Part shown: piece by piece, positions 41,037 to 50,617 of the stretch
Layout: each line of letters opens with the position of its first letter
Numbering within the stretch: the first letter of the stretch is position 1
Origin: Macrococcoides bohemicum
GTDB taxonomy: Bacteria; Bacillota; Bacilli; Staphylococcales; Staphylococcaceae
Reading direction: 5' to 3' (one strand)
DNA length: 64,000 bases
Assembly: GCF_042658685.1 (NCBI RefSeq)
Contig: NZ_JBHSQY010000002.1
Notes under the pieces: model-generated
What the model was told of the DNA's origin: nothing
The model's input: the letters and a program-made list of their open reading frames with translations, nothing else
Database searches by the model: none
Program-made: the position numbers and the translations under genes

Positions 41037-42050
41037 ATGGCAGTAAAAGTAGCAATTAACGGATTTGGTAGAATCGGACGTTTAGCATTTAGAAGATTAC
41101 AAGAAGTAGAAGGTATTGATGTGGTTGCAGTTAACGATTTAACTGATGACAAAATGTTAGCACATCTTTTAAAATATGATACAACTCAAGGTCGTTTCAA
41201 AGAAGAGGTTGAAGTTATCGAAGGTGGTTTCCGCGTTAATGGTCGCGAAATCAAATCATTCGAAAATCCTAACCCAGCTGAATTACCATGGGGAGATCTT
41301 GGTATTGATGTAGTGTTAGAATGTACAGGTTTCTTCACTGATAAAGAAAAAGCACAAGCACATATCGAAGCTGGAGCTAAAAAAGTATTAATCTCTGCAC
41401 CTGCTAAAGGTGATTTAAAAACTGTAGTATATAACGTTAACCATGATGTATTAGATGGTTCAGAAGAAATCGTTTCTGGTGCTTCTTGTACTACAAACTG
41501 TTTAGCGCCAATGGCTAAAGTATTAAATGATGAATTTGGTATCATCGAAGGATTAATGATGACTGTTCACGCATTCACTGGTGACCAAAACACTTTAGAT
41601 GCTCCACATGCGAAAGGTGACTTCCGTCGTGCACGTGCAGCTGCAAACAACATCGTTCCTAACTCAACTGGTGCTGCTAAAGCAATCGGTTTAGTAATTC
41701 CAGAATTAAAAGGTAAGTTAGATGGTTCAGCACAACGTGTTCCAGTACCAACTGGTTCTGTTACTGAGTTAACAACTATCTTAGAAAAAGAAGTTTCAGT
41801 AGAAGAAGTTAACGCTGCAATGAAAGCTGCAACTAACGAATCATTCGGTTACACTGAAGATGAAATCGTATCTTCTGATATTATCGGTATTACTTATGGT
41901 TCATTATTCGATGCAACACAAACACGTGTAATGACTGTTGGTGAACACCAAATGGTTAAAACAGTAGCTTGGTACGATAACGAAATGAGTTATACTGCTC
42001 AATTAGTACGTACTTTAGAATTCTTAGCTGAACAAGCACAAGCTAAATAA
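41037..42050 (+). CDS. gapA: Glyceraldehyde-3-phosphate dehydrogenase (glycolytic, GapA type)
   Basis: 337 residues. NAD-binding KVAINGFGRIGRLAFRRLQE near residue 4, catalytic Cys in SGASCTTNCLAPMAKVL near 150, and the His and substrate region MMTVHAFTGDQNTLDAPH near 174. The Asp of VAVNDLTDD near 32 agrees with NAD specificity. It oxidises GAP to 1,3-bisphosphoglycerate. A strong AAGGAGG and biased codons suggest high expression. The 188-base gap after cggR carries a stem-loop and TATAAT at 40894-40899, so processing or a second promoter is possible. Confidence 0.98.
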   Translation: MAVKVAINGFGRIGRLAFRRLQEVEGIDVVAVNDLTDDKMLAHLLKYDTTQGRFKEEVEVIEGGFRVNGREIKSFENPNPAELPWGDLGIDVVLECTGFFTDKEKAQAHIEAGAKKVLISAPAKGDLKTVVYNVNHDVLDGSEEIVSGASCTTNCLAPMAKVLNDEFGIIEGLMMTVHAFTGDQNTLDAPHAKGDFRRARAAANNIVPNSTGAAKAIGLVIPELKGKLDGSAQRVPVPTGSVTELTTILEKEVSVEEVNAAMKAATNESFGYTEDEIVSSDIIGITYGSLFDATQTRVMTVGEHQMVKTVAWYDNEMSYTAQLVRTLEFLAEQAQAK

Positions 42051-42065
42051 TATTTTATTCACGCG

Positions 42066-42102
42066 TAAGCGGGGGAAGATTTCGCTTCTCCTGCTTATTT
42101 TA
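42066..42102 (+). terminator. Hairpin between gap and pgk
   Basis: 13-base arms TAAGCGGGGGAAG / CTTCTCCTGCTTA with two non-Watson-Crick positions, followed by TTTTATTATT. It may terminate part of the transcripts and so keep gap mRNA above pgk. Confidence 0.65.
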
Positions 42103-42166
42103 TTATTAGGGGTTCATTGTTATAATTAACATCGTAAACACTAATATTTTATAGGAGGCCACAAAG

Positions 42167-43357
42167 ATGGTTAAAAAAATTGTTTCGAATTTAGACTTAA
42201 AAGATAAAAAGGTTTTAGTACGTGCAGATTTTAACGTACCGATGAAAGATGGTGCGATTACGAATGATAATCGTATCGTAGAAGCATTGCCTACTATTAA
42301 ATATATTATTGAACAAGGTGGTAAAGTCATTTTATTCTCTCACTTAGGTAAAGTAAAAGCTGAGGAAGATAAAGCAAAATTATCATTACAACCTGTAGCA
42401 ACACGTTTAACTGAACTATTAGGGAAAGACGTTAAATTTGTAGCTGAAACACGTGGCGAAGCATTAGAAGCGGCAATCGATGCATTAGCTCCTGGCGATG
42501 TTTTATTATTTGAAAATACACGTTTTGAAGATGTAGATGGTAAGAAAGAAAGTAAAAATGATCCTGAATTAGGTAAGTACTGGGCTTCATTAGGTGATGT
42601 GTTTGTAAATGACGCATTTGGTACAGCTCACCGTGAGCATGCATCAAACGTTGGAGTAGCAACACATTTAGAAACTGCTGCTGGGTTCCTGATGGAAAAA
42701 GAAATTAAATTCATCGGTGGTGTTGTAGAAAATCCTGAACGTCCATTTGTAGCAATTTTAGGTGGCGCGAAAGTCTCTGACAAAATTGGTGTTATCGAAA
42801 ACTTATTGAAAGTAGCTGATAAAGTATTGATCGGTGGCGGTATGGCTTATACTTTCTTAAAAGCACAAGGCAAAGAAATTGGTCAATCATTATTAGAAGA
42901 AGATAAGATTGAATTAGCGAACGATTTATTAGCACGAGGAGAAGGTAAGATTGTATTACCAGTTGATGCGGTTGTAACGAAAGAATTCTCAAATGATGGA
43001 GAAATTTCTACTGTACCAGTTGATGAAATTCCTCAAGATTTACAATCATTAGATATTGGACCAGCTACGATTGAGTTATTCAAAAAAGAATTAGAAGGCG
43101 CAAAAACAGTTGTATGGAATGGACCGATGGGTGTATTTGAAATGAGCAACTTCGCTAAAGGTACAATCGGTGTTTGTGAAGCGATTGCACATTTAGAAGG
43201 TGCAACTACAATTATCGGTGGTGGAGATTCTGCTGCAGCTGCAATGGATCTTGGATTTGCAGATAAATTTACACATATTTCAACAGGTGGCGGAGCGTCA
43301 TTAGAATATTTAGAAGGTAAAGAACTACCTGGTATTAAATCAATCTCTGAAAAATAA
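42167..43357 (+). CDS. pgk: Phosphoglycerate kinase
   Basis: 396 residues. It makes ATP and 3-phosphoglycerate from 1,3-bisphosphoglycerate. VLVRADFNVPMKDGAITNDN near residue 16, FSHLGKVK near 57, FVNDAFGTAHREHAS near 145, and the nucleotide-binding GGGDSAAAAMDLG near 348 with THISTGGGASLEYLEG near 369 are intact. GGAGG lies nine bases before the ATG. tpiA follows after 16 bases. Confidence 0.98.
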   Translation: MVKKIVSNLDLKDKKVLVRADFNVPMKDGAITNDNRIVEALPTIKYIIEQGGKVILFSHLGKVKAEEDKAKLSLQPVATRLTELLGKDVKFVAETRGEALEAAIDALAPGDVLLFENTRFEDVDGKKESKNDPELGKYWASLGDVFVNDAFGTAHREHASNVGVATHLETAAGFLMEKEIKFIGGVVENPERPFVAILGGAKVSDKIGVIENLLKVADKVLIGGGMAYTFLKAQGKEIGQSLLEEDKIELANDLLARGEGKIVLPVDAVVTKEFSNDGEISTVPVDEIPQDLQSLDIGPATIELFKKELEGAKTVVWNGPMGVFEMSNFAKGTIGVCEAIAHLEGATTIIGGGDSAAAAMDLGFADKFTHISTGGGASLEYLEGKELPGIKSISEK

Positions 43358-43373
43358 AAAGGTGGATGTTAAA

Positions 43374-44123
43374 ATGAGAAAACCAATTATCGCAGGAAAC
43401 TGGAAAATGAACAAAACAGTTAAAGAAGCAAAAGATTTTGTCGCTAATTTACCTGCTTTACCAAGCACGGATAGCGTTGATGCAGTAATTTGCGCACCAG
43501 CAATTCAATTAGATGCATTAGTAAGTGCAAACGTTGAAGGTTTAAATATCGGGGCGCAAAACTGTTACTTTGAAGATAATGGAGCATTTACTGGTGAAAC
43601 TTCACCAGCTGCATTGAAAGACTTAGGTGTTAAGTATGTAGTTTTAGGGCATTCTGAACGTCGTGAATACTTTGGAGAAACAGATGAAGATGTAAATAAA
43701 AAAGCTTTAGCTGTTTTTAAACACGGTATGACGCCAATTATCTGCTGTGGTGAAACAGATGAAGAACGTGAATCGGGTCAATTTGAAGCTCGTGTTGGTT
43801 CTCAAGTTTCTAACGCATTAAAAGGATTTACTGAAGAACAAGTTAAATCTGCTGTCATTGCTTATGAACCAATCTGGGCAATTGGAACTGGTAAATCTGC
43901 TACAAGTGAAGATGCTGAGTCATCTTGTAAATTTGTTCGTTCTGTTGTTGAAAAAGACTTCAATACAGAAGTAGCACAAGCTGTACGTATTCAATACGGT
44001 GGTTCTGTTAAACCAGAAAACATTAAAGAATACATGGCGAATGAAAATATTGATGGTGCGTTAGTAGGCGGAGCGTCATTAGAAGTAGATTCATTCGTAA
44101 AATTGTTAGAAGGTGCTAAGTAA
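43374..44123 (+). CDS. tpiA: Triosephosphate isomerase
   Basis: 249 residues, normal TIM barrel. AGNWKMNKT near residue 7 (catalytic Lys), GHSERREYFGE near 92 (catalytic His), VIAYEPIWAIGTGKSAT near 159 (catalytic Glu and the mobile loop) and GGSVKPEN near 209 for phosphate binding. It interconverts DHAP and GAP. The start at 43374 follows GGTGG at 43361-43365. The gpmI start codon overlaps its stop by one base (TAATG). Confidence 0.98.
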   Translation: MRKPIIAGNWKMNKTVKEAKDFVANLPALPSTDSVDAVICAPAIQLDALVSANVEGLNIGAQNCYFEDNGAFTGETSPAALKDLGVKYVVLGHSERREYFGETDEDVNKKALAVFKHGMTPIICCGETDEERESGQFEARVGSQVSNALKGFTEEQVKSAVIAYEPIWAIGTGKSATSEDAESSCKFVRSVVEKDFNTEVAQAVRIQYGGSVKPENIKEYMANENIDGALVGGASLEVDSFVKLLEGAK

Positions 44124-45655
44124 TGAAAAGCCCAACTGCTTTAATCATACTAGATGGCTTTGCTTGCCGAGAAGAAACTTTCGGTAATGCAGTAGCTCAA
44201 GCAAATAAACCGAATTTTGATCGTTACTACAACAAATATCCACATGAGCAATTAATGGCATGTGGACTTGATGTAGGGTTGCCGGAAGGACAAATGGGTA
44301 ACTCAGAAGTTGGCCATTTAAATATTGGTGCAGGCCGTATTGTATATCAATCATTAACACGCATTAACAAATCTATTCAAGACGGTGACTTCTTTACCAA
44401 TGATGTGTTATTAGATGCGATGAAACATGTAAAAGAACATGATTCAGCGTTACACTTAATGGGATTATTATCTGACGGCGGTGTACACAGTCATTACCAA
44501 CATCTGTTTGCATTATTAAAACTTGCAAAAGAACAAGGTGTTGAAAAAGTTTATGTTCACGCATTTTTAGATGGTCGTGATGTTGGCCAGCAAACAGCAT
44601 TACAATTCATTGAGGAAACTGAACGACAATTTAAAGAAATTGGTGTTGGACAATTTGCATCTGTTTCTGGTCGTTATTATGCGATGGATAGAGATAAGCG
44701 TTGGGATCGTGAACAGTTAGCATATGATGCGATGACATACGGTAAAGGTGTCGAATACAAAACGGCTAAAGCTGGTGTTGAAGCAAGTTATGCTGAAGGT
44801 GTTAACGATGAGTTCGTAGTTCCATTCGTAGTAAAAGACGAAGAAGTTGGTTCAGAAAATACAGGTGTTGATGATGGAGATGCAATGATTTTCTTCAACT
44901 TCAGACCTGACCGTGCAGCACAATTATCAGAAGTCTACACGAATGAAGAATTTGATGGTTTTAAAATGGATAAGCGATTAATCGGCATCAAATTTGTAAC
45001 ATTTACTAAGTATAATGATCAAGTGAAAGCTGATGTTGTGTTTGTTAAAGAAGATTTAGTCAATACCATTGGTGAAGTTGCAAGTAAAAATGGCTTAAAA
45101 CAATTACGTATTGCTGAAACTGAAAAGTATCCACACGTGACATATTTCATGAGTGGTGGACGTAATGAAGCGTTTGATGGAGAACGACGTGTATTAATTG
45201 ACTCTCCAAAAGTTGCAACATATGATTTGAAACCTGAAATGAGTGCATACGAAGTACGAGATGCATTGCTTGCAGAACTTAATAAAGGTGATCTGGATTT
45301 AGTTTTATTAAACTTTGCCAATCCTGATATGGTAGGTCACTCAGGGATGCTTGAACCTACAATTAAAGCGATAGAAGCAGTCGATGAATGTTTAGGAGCT
45401 GTTGTTGATAAGATTCTTGAAATGGGAGGCACTGCAATTATTACAGCTGACCATGGTAATTCAGATGAAGTAGTAACGATCGACGGTACACCTATGACTG
45501 CGCATACGACTAATCCGGTGCCAGTGATTGTAACACGTGAAGGTGTGACACTTCGTAGTGGTGGTCGTTTAGCTGATTTAGCACCTACATTAATTGATTT
45601 ATTAGGTGTTGAAAAGCCTGTTGAAATGACTGGTGAATCATTAATTCAAAAGTAA
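44123..45655 (+). CDS. gpmI: 2,3-bisphosphoglycerate-independent phosphoglycerate mutase
   Basis: 510 residues, of the alkaline-phosphatase superfamily. It converts 3-phosphoglycerate to 2-phosphoglycerate using two Mn ions and a phosphoserine. ALIILDGFACREETFGNAVA near residue 5 supplies an Asp; GQMGNSEVGHLNIGAGRIVY near 57 carries the catalytic Ser; HAFLDGRDVGQQTALQF near 143, NFRPDRAAQLSE near 256, VLLNFANPDMVGHSG near 392, and ITADHGNSDEVV near 439 hold the metal ligands. One-base overlap with tpiA indicates translational coupling. Confidence 0.98.
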   Translation: MKSPTALIILDGFACREETFGNAVAQANKPNFDRYYNKYPHEQLMACGLDVGLPEGQMGNSEVGHLNIGAGRIVYQSLTRINKSIQDGDFFTNDVLLDAMKHVKEHDSALHLMGLLSDGGVHSHYQHLFALLKLAKEQGVEKVYVHAFLDGRDVGQQTALQFIEETERQFKEIGVGQFASVSGRYYAMDRDKRWDREQLAYDAMTYGKGVEYKTAKAGVEASYAEGVNDEFVVPFVVKDEEVGSENTGVDDGDAMIFFNFRPDRAAQLSEVYTNEEFDGFKMDKRLIGIKFVTFTKYNDQVKADVVFVKEDLVNTIGEVASKNGLKQLRIAETEKYPHVTYFMSGGRNEAFDGERRVLIDSPKVATYDLKPEMSAYEVRDALLAELNKGDLDLVLLNFANPDMVGHSGMLEPTIKAIEAVDECLGAVVDKILEMGGTAIITADHGNSDEVVTIDGTPMTAHTTNPVPVIVTREGVTLRSGGRLADLAPTLIDLLGVEKPVEMTGESLIQK

Positions 45656-45698
45656 ATCTTACTTAAATAAAAAGTATCACTAAAATTAATTTAATTAA

Positions 45699-45727
45699 TT
45701 GATTAATCCTGACAAATCGGGAATAAT
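45699..45727 (+). promoter_or_regulatory. Candidate secondary promoter of eno
   Basis: TTGATT (45699-45704) and AATAAT (45722-45727) with a 17-base spacer in the 108-base gap between gpmI and eno. Confidence 0.35.
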
Positions 45728-45763
45728 TAAATAGAAAATAAAACAAACAAAGGAGTTTTACAC

Positions 45764-47068
45764 ATGCCAATTATTACAGATGTTTATGCACGCGAAGTAT
45801 TAGATTCAAGAGGTAATCCTACAATTGAAGTTGAAGTATTCACAGAAAGCGGTGCTTTAGGTCGTGCATTAGTACCTTCTGGTGCTTCTACTGGTGAACA
45901 TGAAGCTGTTGAATTACGCGATGGTGATAAAGATCGTTACATGGGTAAAGGTGTATTAAAAGCTGTTGAGAACGTTAATGAAATTATCGCTCCAGAAATC
46001 ATCGAAGGTGATTTTTCAGTTTTAGACCAAGTATCAATCGACAAAATGATGATCGCTTTAGACGGTACAGAGAACAAAGGTAAATTAGGTGCCAATGCTA
46101 TTTTAGGCGTTTCAATCGCTGTAGCGCGCGCTGCTGCCGAATACTTAGGTATGCCTTTATACAAATACTTAGGTGGATTTAACGGTACGCAATTACCAGT
46201 TCCTATGATGAACATCGTAAATGGTGGCTCTCACTCTGACGCACCTATCGCATTCCAGGAGTTTATGGTATTACCTGTTGGTGCACCTAACTTTAAAGAA
46301 GCGTTACGTTGGGGAGCAGAAATCTTCCATAACTTAGCGAAAATCTTAAAATCTCGTGGATTAGTAACAGCAGTAGGTGACGAAGGTGGATTCGCTCCAA
46401 CATTCGAAGGTACTGAAGATGCTGTTGAAACAATTTTAGAAGCAATTAAAGCAGCAGATTTAGAACCTGGTAAAGATGTATTCTTAGGATTTGACTGTGC
46501 TTCATCTGAGTTCTATGAGAATGGTACTTATGATTATGCTAAATTCGAAGGTGAAGGCGGCGCGAAACGTACTTCAGCTGAACAAGTAGATTACTTAGAA
46601 GAATTAGTAAATAAATATCCAATTATCTCTATCGAAGATGGTATGGATGAAAACGACTGGGACGGTTGGAAAGCTTTAACTGAACGTTTAGGAGATAAAG
46701 TTCAATTAGTTGGAGATGACCTGTTCGTTACTAACACTAAAATTTTAGAGCGTGGTATCAACGAAGGTGTTGGTAACTCAATCTTAATCAAAGTTAACCA
46801 AATTGGTACTTTAACTGAAACATTTGAAGCAATCGAAATGGCTCAAAAAGCTGGTTATACTGCAGTCGTTTCTCACCGTTCAGGTGAAACTGAAGATACT
46901 ACAATTGCTGATATCGCGGTTGCTACAAATGCAGGTCAAATTAAAACTGGTTCATTATCACGTACAGACCGTATTGCGAAATACAACCAATTATTACGTA
47001 TTGAAGATGAATTATTTGAAACTGCTAAATTTGAAGGATTAAACTCTTTCTACAACATCAGTAAATAA
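45764..47068 (+). CDS. eno: Enolase
   Basis: 434 residues. It dehydrates 2-phosphoglycerate to phosphoenolpyruvate. Motifs: AREVLDSRGNPTIEVEV near residue 8, LVPSGASTGEHEAVELRDGD near 36, SHSDAPIAFQEFMVLPVGA near 155, the metal ligands in FLGFDCASSEF near 240, SIEDGMDENDWDGW near 288 and LVGDDLFVTN near 312, catalytic Lys in SILIKVNQIGTLTETFEAI near 337, and SHRSGETEDTTIADIAVATN near 370. AAAGGAG precedes the ATG. Last gene of the glycolytic operon, closed by a strong terminator. Confidence 0.98.
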   Translation: MPIITDVYAREVLDSRGNPTIEVEVFTESGALGRALVPSGASTGEHEAVELRDGDKDRYMGKGVLKAVENVNEIIAPEIIEGDFSVLDQVSIDKMMIALDGTENKGKLGANAILGVSIAVARAAAEYLGMPLYKYLGGFNGTQLPVPMMNIVNGGSHSDAPIAFQEFMVLPVGAPNFKEALRWGAEIFHNLAKILKSRGLVTAVGDEGGFAPTFEGTEDAVETILEAIKAADLEPGKDVFLGFDCASSEFYENGTYDYAKFEGEGGAKRTSAEQVDYLEELVNKYPIISIEDGMDENDWDGWKALTERLGDKVQLVGDDLFVTNTKILERGINEGVGNSILIKVNQIGTLTETFEAIEMAQKAGYTAVVSHRSGETEDTTIADIAVATNAGQIKTGSLSRTDRIAKYNQLLRIEDELFETAKFEGLNSFYNISK

Positions 47069-47090
47069 TAACTTTATAGTCTATACATCG

Positions 47091-47120
47091 AAAAGGAACG
47101 TGACGACGTTCCTTTTCTTT
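47091..47120 (+). terminator. Terminator of the glycolytic operon
   Basis: Perfect 10-base arms AAAAGGAACG / CGTTCCTTTT, 6-base loop, then CTTTATGTTTCTTTTT. Confidence 0.88.
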
Positions 47121-47186
47121 ATGTTTCTTTTTACAAGTGAATATGTTAATATAATATGAGTTATTAGAAATTGAGGAGGACCATCA

Positions 47187-47420
47187 ATGAATACTTTACT
47201 TACAGTATTACTAATTATTGATTGTCTTGTATTGATCACTGTTGTGTTATTACAAGAAGGTAAGAGTAATGGCTTATCAGGAGCAATTAGTGGTGGAGCT
47301 GAACAATTATTCGGAAAACAAAAACAACGTGGTGTTGATTTAATTTTAAATAGAATTACTATTGTTGCGTCTGTTTTACTTTTCTTAATTACAATTGCAA
47401 TTGGTTATTTTGGTATTTAA
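47187..47420 (+). CDS. secG: Preprotein translocase subunit SecG
   Basis: 77 residues with two membrane spans (residues 2-22 and 53-75). The conserved cytoplasmic loop is LLQEGKSNGLSGAISGGAEQ near 22, followed by LFGKQKQRGVDLILNRIT. It assists SecYEG-dependent export with the SecA encoded in the same window. GAGGAGG precedes the ATG. Its position before est-rnr-smpB is conserved in Bacilli. Confidence 0.95.
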   Translation: MNTLLTVLLIIDCLVLITVVLLQEGKSNGLSGAISGGAEQLFGKQKQRGVDLILNRITIVASVLLFLITIAIGYFGI

Positions 47421-47426
47421 TAAGGG

Positions 47427-47455
47427 GTCCGGACACATTGTTCGGACTTTTTTAT
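47427..47455 (+). terminator. Terminator of secG
   Basis: Arms GTCCGGACA / TGTTCGGAC (one G-U pair) with a 3-base loop, then TTTTTTATTTTTATTTT. Confidence 0.85.
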
Positions 47456-47507
47456 TTTTATTTTGCACTTAAAACACATACAATGAATATATAAGGAGAT
47501 TTTTATA

Positions 47508-48254
47508 ATGAAAATGAAAATACAATTACCTAAACCTTTCTTTTTTGAAGAAGGACCAAGAGCAGTGCTACTCTTACATGGCTTTACCGGAAATTCTTCT
47601 GATGTACGTCAATTAGGACGTTTTTTACAGAAACAAGGGTATACGTGTTATGCACCACATTATGAAGGACACGGTGTACCTCCAGAGGAGCTGCTACAGT
47701 CTAGTCCTCACGTTTGGTGGAGTCAGGTTATAGAAGCTTATGATTTCCTGAAATCAAAAGGATATGGTGAAATTGCAGTTGCTGGTGTATCACTGGGTGG
47801 TGTCTTTAGTTTAAAATTGAGTCAATATAGAGATGTAATAGGTGTTGGCACGATGTGTTCACCGATGCATATAAAAACGACAGGGAATATGTTTGATGGC
47901 GTCCTTGCATACGCGCGAGAATTTAAGAAACGTGAAGGAAAGACACCTGATCAAATTAAGAGCGAGATGTCAGCATTTCATCCGACATCAATGCTTGAAG
48001 AATTACAGACCACATTAGCTGAAATAAGACCAACTTTAGATAATGTATATGCGCCTTTATTCGTTGCCCAGGGACGCCTGGACACAATGATAGATATTGA
48101 ATCAGCGAATATTATATATAATGAATCTGAAAGTGAAGAAAAAGAGATACATTGGTATGAGAAAAGTGGTCATGTTGTTACAATAGATATTGAGAAAGAA
48201 CAATTGTTTAATGACTTTTTAGCATTTTTAGAAAAGCTTGAATGGTCAAATTAA
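47508..48254 (+). CDS. Est30-type carboxylesterase (alpha/beta hydrolase)
   Basis: 248 residues. HGFTGNSSDVRQLGRFLQKQ near residue 27 gives the oxyanion loop, the nucleophile elbow is VAGVSLGGVFSLKL near 93 (catalytic Ser), the Asp lies in VAQGRLDTMIDIESA near 192, and the His in YEKSGHVVTIDIEKE near 222. It matches the thermophilic Bacillus Est30 carboxylesterase group, cytoplasmic and active on short-chain esters; the natural substrate is unknown. AAGGAG at 47492-47497 is the ribosome binding site. rnr follows after 16 bases. Confidence 0.9.
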   Translation: MKMKIQLPKPFFFEEGPRAVLLLHGFTGNSSDVRQLGRFLQKQGYTCYAPHYEGHGVPPEELLQSSPHVWWSQVIEAYDFLKSKGYGEIAVAGVSLGGVFSLKLSQYRDVIGVGTMCSPMHIKTTGNMFDGVLAYAREFKKREGKTPDQIKSEMSAFHPTSMLEELQTTLAEIRPTLDNVYAPLFVAQGRLDTMIDIESANIIYNESESEEKEIHWYEKSGHVVTIDIEKEQLFNDFLAFLEKLEWSN

Positions 48255-48270
48255 AAAGGGGGCAATATAT

Positions 48271-50607
48271 ATGCATCTGTTTGAAGAAGAAGTTATTGCA
48301 TATTTACAATCATTAAAAGGAAATGCAATTACGGTGGAAGATATAGAAAATCATCTTGGTTTAAAAGATGCAGATGCCTTTACTGGACTTGTAAAAACTT
48401 TAGTTGCGCTTGAACAATCAGGAAAGATTAATCGCACTAAAAATGATAAATATTATAATCCGGGTAGCCCGGGAGACTTAGTTCAAGGTACTTTAAGTCA
48501 ACATAAAAAAGGATTCGCTTTCGTACGTCCGGAAAATGAGACGATAGAAGATGTATTCATCCCGCCAAATAAGATCAACAGAGCGATGGATGGCGATACA
48601 GTATTAGTGAGTGTATCAAAAGCAAGTGATGGGCGTAACGAAGGTGAAGTTAAAGCAATACAGAAACGTGCAATAACGCAAGTTGTCGGGACGTATACTG
48701 AAGCGAGACATTTTGGATTTGTGTTACCTGATGATAAACGTATTACACAGGATATCTTTATTCCTAAAGGTAAAAATCTTGGTGCTGTTGAAGGACATAA
48801 AGTATTAGTGGAATTGACACAATATGCTGATGGCACAAACAATCCTGAAGGTATGGTTAAAGCAATACTAGGTCATAAAAATGATCCTGGTGTAGATATA
48901 TTATCAATTATCTATACCCACGGTATTAATATAGATTTCAATCCTGCAACTATTGAAGAAGCAAACAATGTGCCGGATGAAATTGAACCGAAAGATTACA
49001 AGGATCGTGTAGATTTACGTGACATATTAACGATTACAATTGACGGTGCTGACGCAAAAGATTTAGATGATGCTATTAGTGTAGAAAAGTTAGATAACGG
49101 CAATTATAAATTAATCGTTTCAATTGCTGACGTCAGTCATTATGTTACTGAAGGATCAATGCTAGATCAGGATGCATTTGAGCGTGGGACGAGTGTCTAT
49201 TTAGTAGATCGCGTAATACCAATGATTCCACATCGATTAAGTAACGGAATCTGCTCATTAAATCCAAAAGTCGATCGATTAACGTTAAGCTGTGAGATGG
49301 AAATCGATCATACAGGACGCGCTGTAAATCATAAAATTTATCAAAGTGTCATTCATTCTGATGAAAGAATGACGTATGATGCTGTCAATCAGATATTAGA
49401 GCATAATGATGAAATCTTAATACATGAGTATCAGCATATTCATGAAATGTTGATACACGCAAAAGATTTAGCTGATATATTAAAACAAATGCGTGTACAA
49501 CGTGGAGAAATTGATTTCGACCTTAAAGAAGCTAAGATTTTAGTAGATGAAGTAGGTGTGCCTAAGGAAGTTGTTATTCGCGAGCGCGGATTAGGTGAAC
49601 GATTAATTGAATCATTTATGTTAATGGCCAATGAAACCATAGCCGAACACTTTGCAAAATTAAAAGTACCATTTATTTATCGAGTTCATGAAGAACCTAA
49701 AGCAGACAGATTAAAGCGATTCTTTGAATTCATTACGAATTTCGGTTTAATCGTTAAAGGTGGTACTGAAAATATTCATCCGAAAACGCTTCAGAATATT
49801 GTTAAAGAAATTAAGGATAAACCTGAAGAATTAGTTATCTCTACACTTATGTTACGTTCAATGCAGCAAGCGAAATACTCTGAACAGAATTTAGGACATT
49901 TTGGACTTTCTGCTGAATACTATACACACTTTACTTCTCCAATTAGACGTTATCCGGATTTAATTGTTCATAGATTAATCCGCAAATACTTAATCGAACA
50001 TTCAATGAATGAAGAACAAAAGGCATTATGGGAAGACAAGCTTGTTGATATAAGTGAACATACTTCTAAACGTGAACGACGTGCGATTGATGCAGAACGA
50101 GATACAGATGATCTGAAAAAAGCAGAGTATATGATTCAACATTTAGGAGAAGAGTTTGAGGGTATCATTAGTTCTGTTGCTAACTTCGGTATGTTTGTAG
50201 AACTTGAGAATACAATCGAAGGTATGGTGCATAACTCTAATATGACAGATGATTATTACCACTTTGATGAACGCCATATGGCGATGATTGGTGAACGTCA
50301 TGGTAAAGTGTTTAAAATCGGTCAAAAAGTAAAAGTGAAAGTCGTGAACGTAAATGTTGATGAACGCATGATTGATTTTGCGATAGTCGGTATGGACATG
50401 GCTAAAATTGAAAGTAAAATCCGTGAAGTAAAGATAAAAGCTGAACGTAAAAGTAGTGGTAACAATAATAACCAAAAACCACGTAAAAAGGGACGTGGAA
50501 AAGCGGCTGGTGAAAAGTTCAGTAAAGCAGCGAAGAAAAATGGTGGAAAGAAACCATTCTATAAATCAAAAGCAGTGAAAAATGCAGGTAGAGGTAAAAA
50601 GAAATAG
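48271..50607 (+). CDS. rnr: Ribonuclease R
   Basis: 778 residues. Order: N-terminal winged helix, cold-shock domains (HKKGFAFVRPENETIEDVFI near residue 80), the RNB catalytic domain with TITIDGADAKDLDDAISVEK near 255 (catalytic Asp cluster) and HYTHFTSPIRRYPDLIVHR-like YYTHFTSPIRRYPDLIVHRL near 551, an S1 domain (EGIISSVANFGMFVELENTI near 631), and a Lys/Gly-rich tail. It degrades structured RNA 3' to 5' and removes mRNAs released by trans-translation. AAGGGGG sets the start at 48271. smpB starts ten bases after the stop. Confidence 0.97.
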   Translation: MHLFEEEVIAYLQSLKGNAITVEDIENHLGLKDADAFTGLVKTLVALEQSGKINRTKNDKYYNPGSPGDLVQGTLSQHKKGFAFVRPENETIEDVFIPPNKINRAMDGDTVLVSVSKASDGRNEGEVKAIQKRAITQVVGTYTEARHFGFVLPDDKRITQDIFIPKGKNLGAVEGHKVLVELTQYADGTNNPEGMVKAILGHKNDPGVDILSIIYTHGINIDFNPATIEEANNVPDEIEPKDYKDRVDLRDILTITIDGADAKDLDDAISVEKLDNGNYKLIVSIADVSHYVTEGSMLDQDAFERGTSVYLVDRVIPMIPHRLSNGICSLNPKVDRLTLSCEMEIDHTGRAVNHKIYQSVIHSDERMTYDAVNQILEHNDEILIHEYQHIHEMLIHAKDLADILKQMRVQRGEIDFDLKEAKILVDEVGVPKEVVIRERGLGERLIESFMLMANETIAEHFAKLKVPFIYRVHEEPKADRLKRFFEFITNFGLIVKGGTENIHPKTLQNIVKEIKDKPEELVISTLMLRSMQQAKYSEQNLGHFGLSAEYYTHFTSPIRRYPDLIVHRLIRKYLIEHSMNEEQKALWEDKLVDISEHTSKRERRAIDAERDTDDLKKAEYMIQHLGEEFEGIISSVANFGMFVELENTIEGMVHNSNMTDDYYHFDERHMAMIGERHGKVFKIGQKVKVKVVNVNVDERMIDFAIVGMDMAKIESKIREVKIKAERKSSGNNNNQKPRKKGRGKAAGEKFSKAAKKNGGKKPFYKSKAVKNAGRGKKK

Positions 50608-50617
50608 AGGTGAAGTT

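Noticed and set aside
41186..41545. 119-codon open frame antisense to gapA
   Set aside because: It follows from the highly biased codon use of gapA and has no motif.
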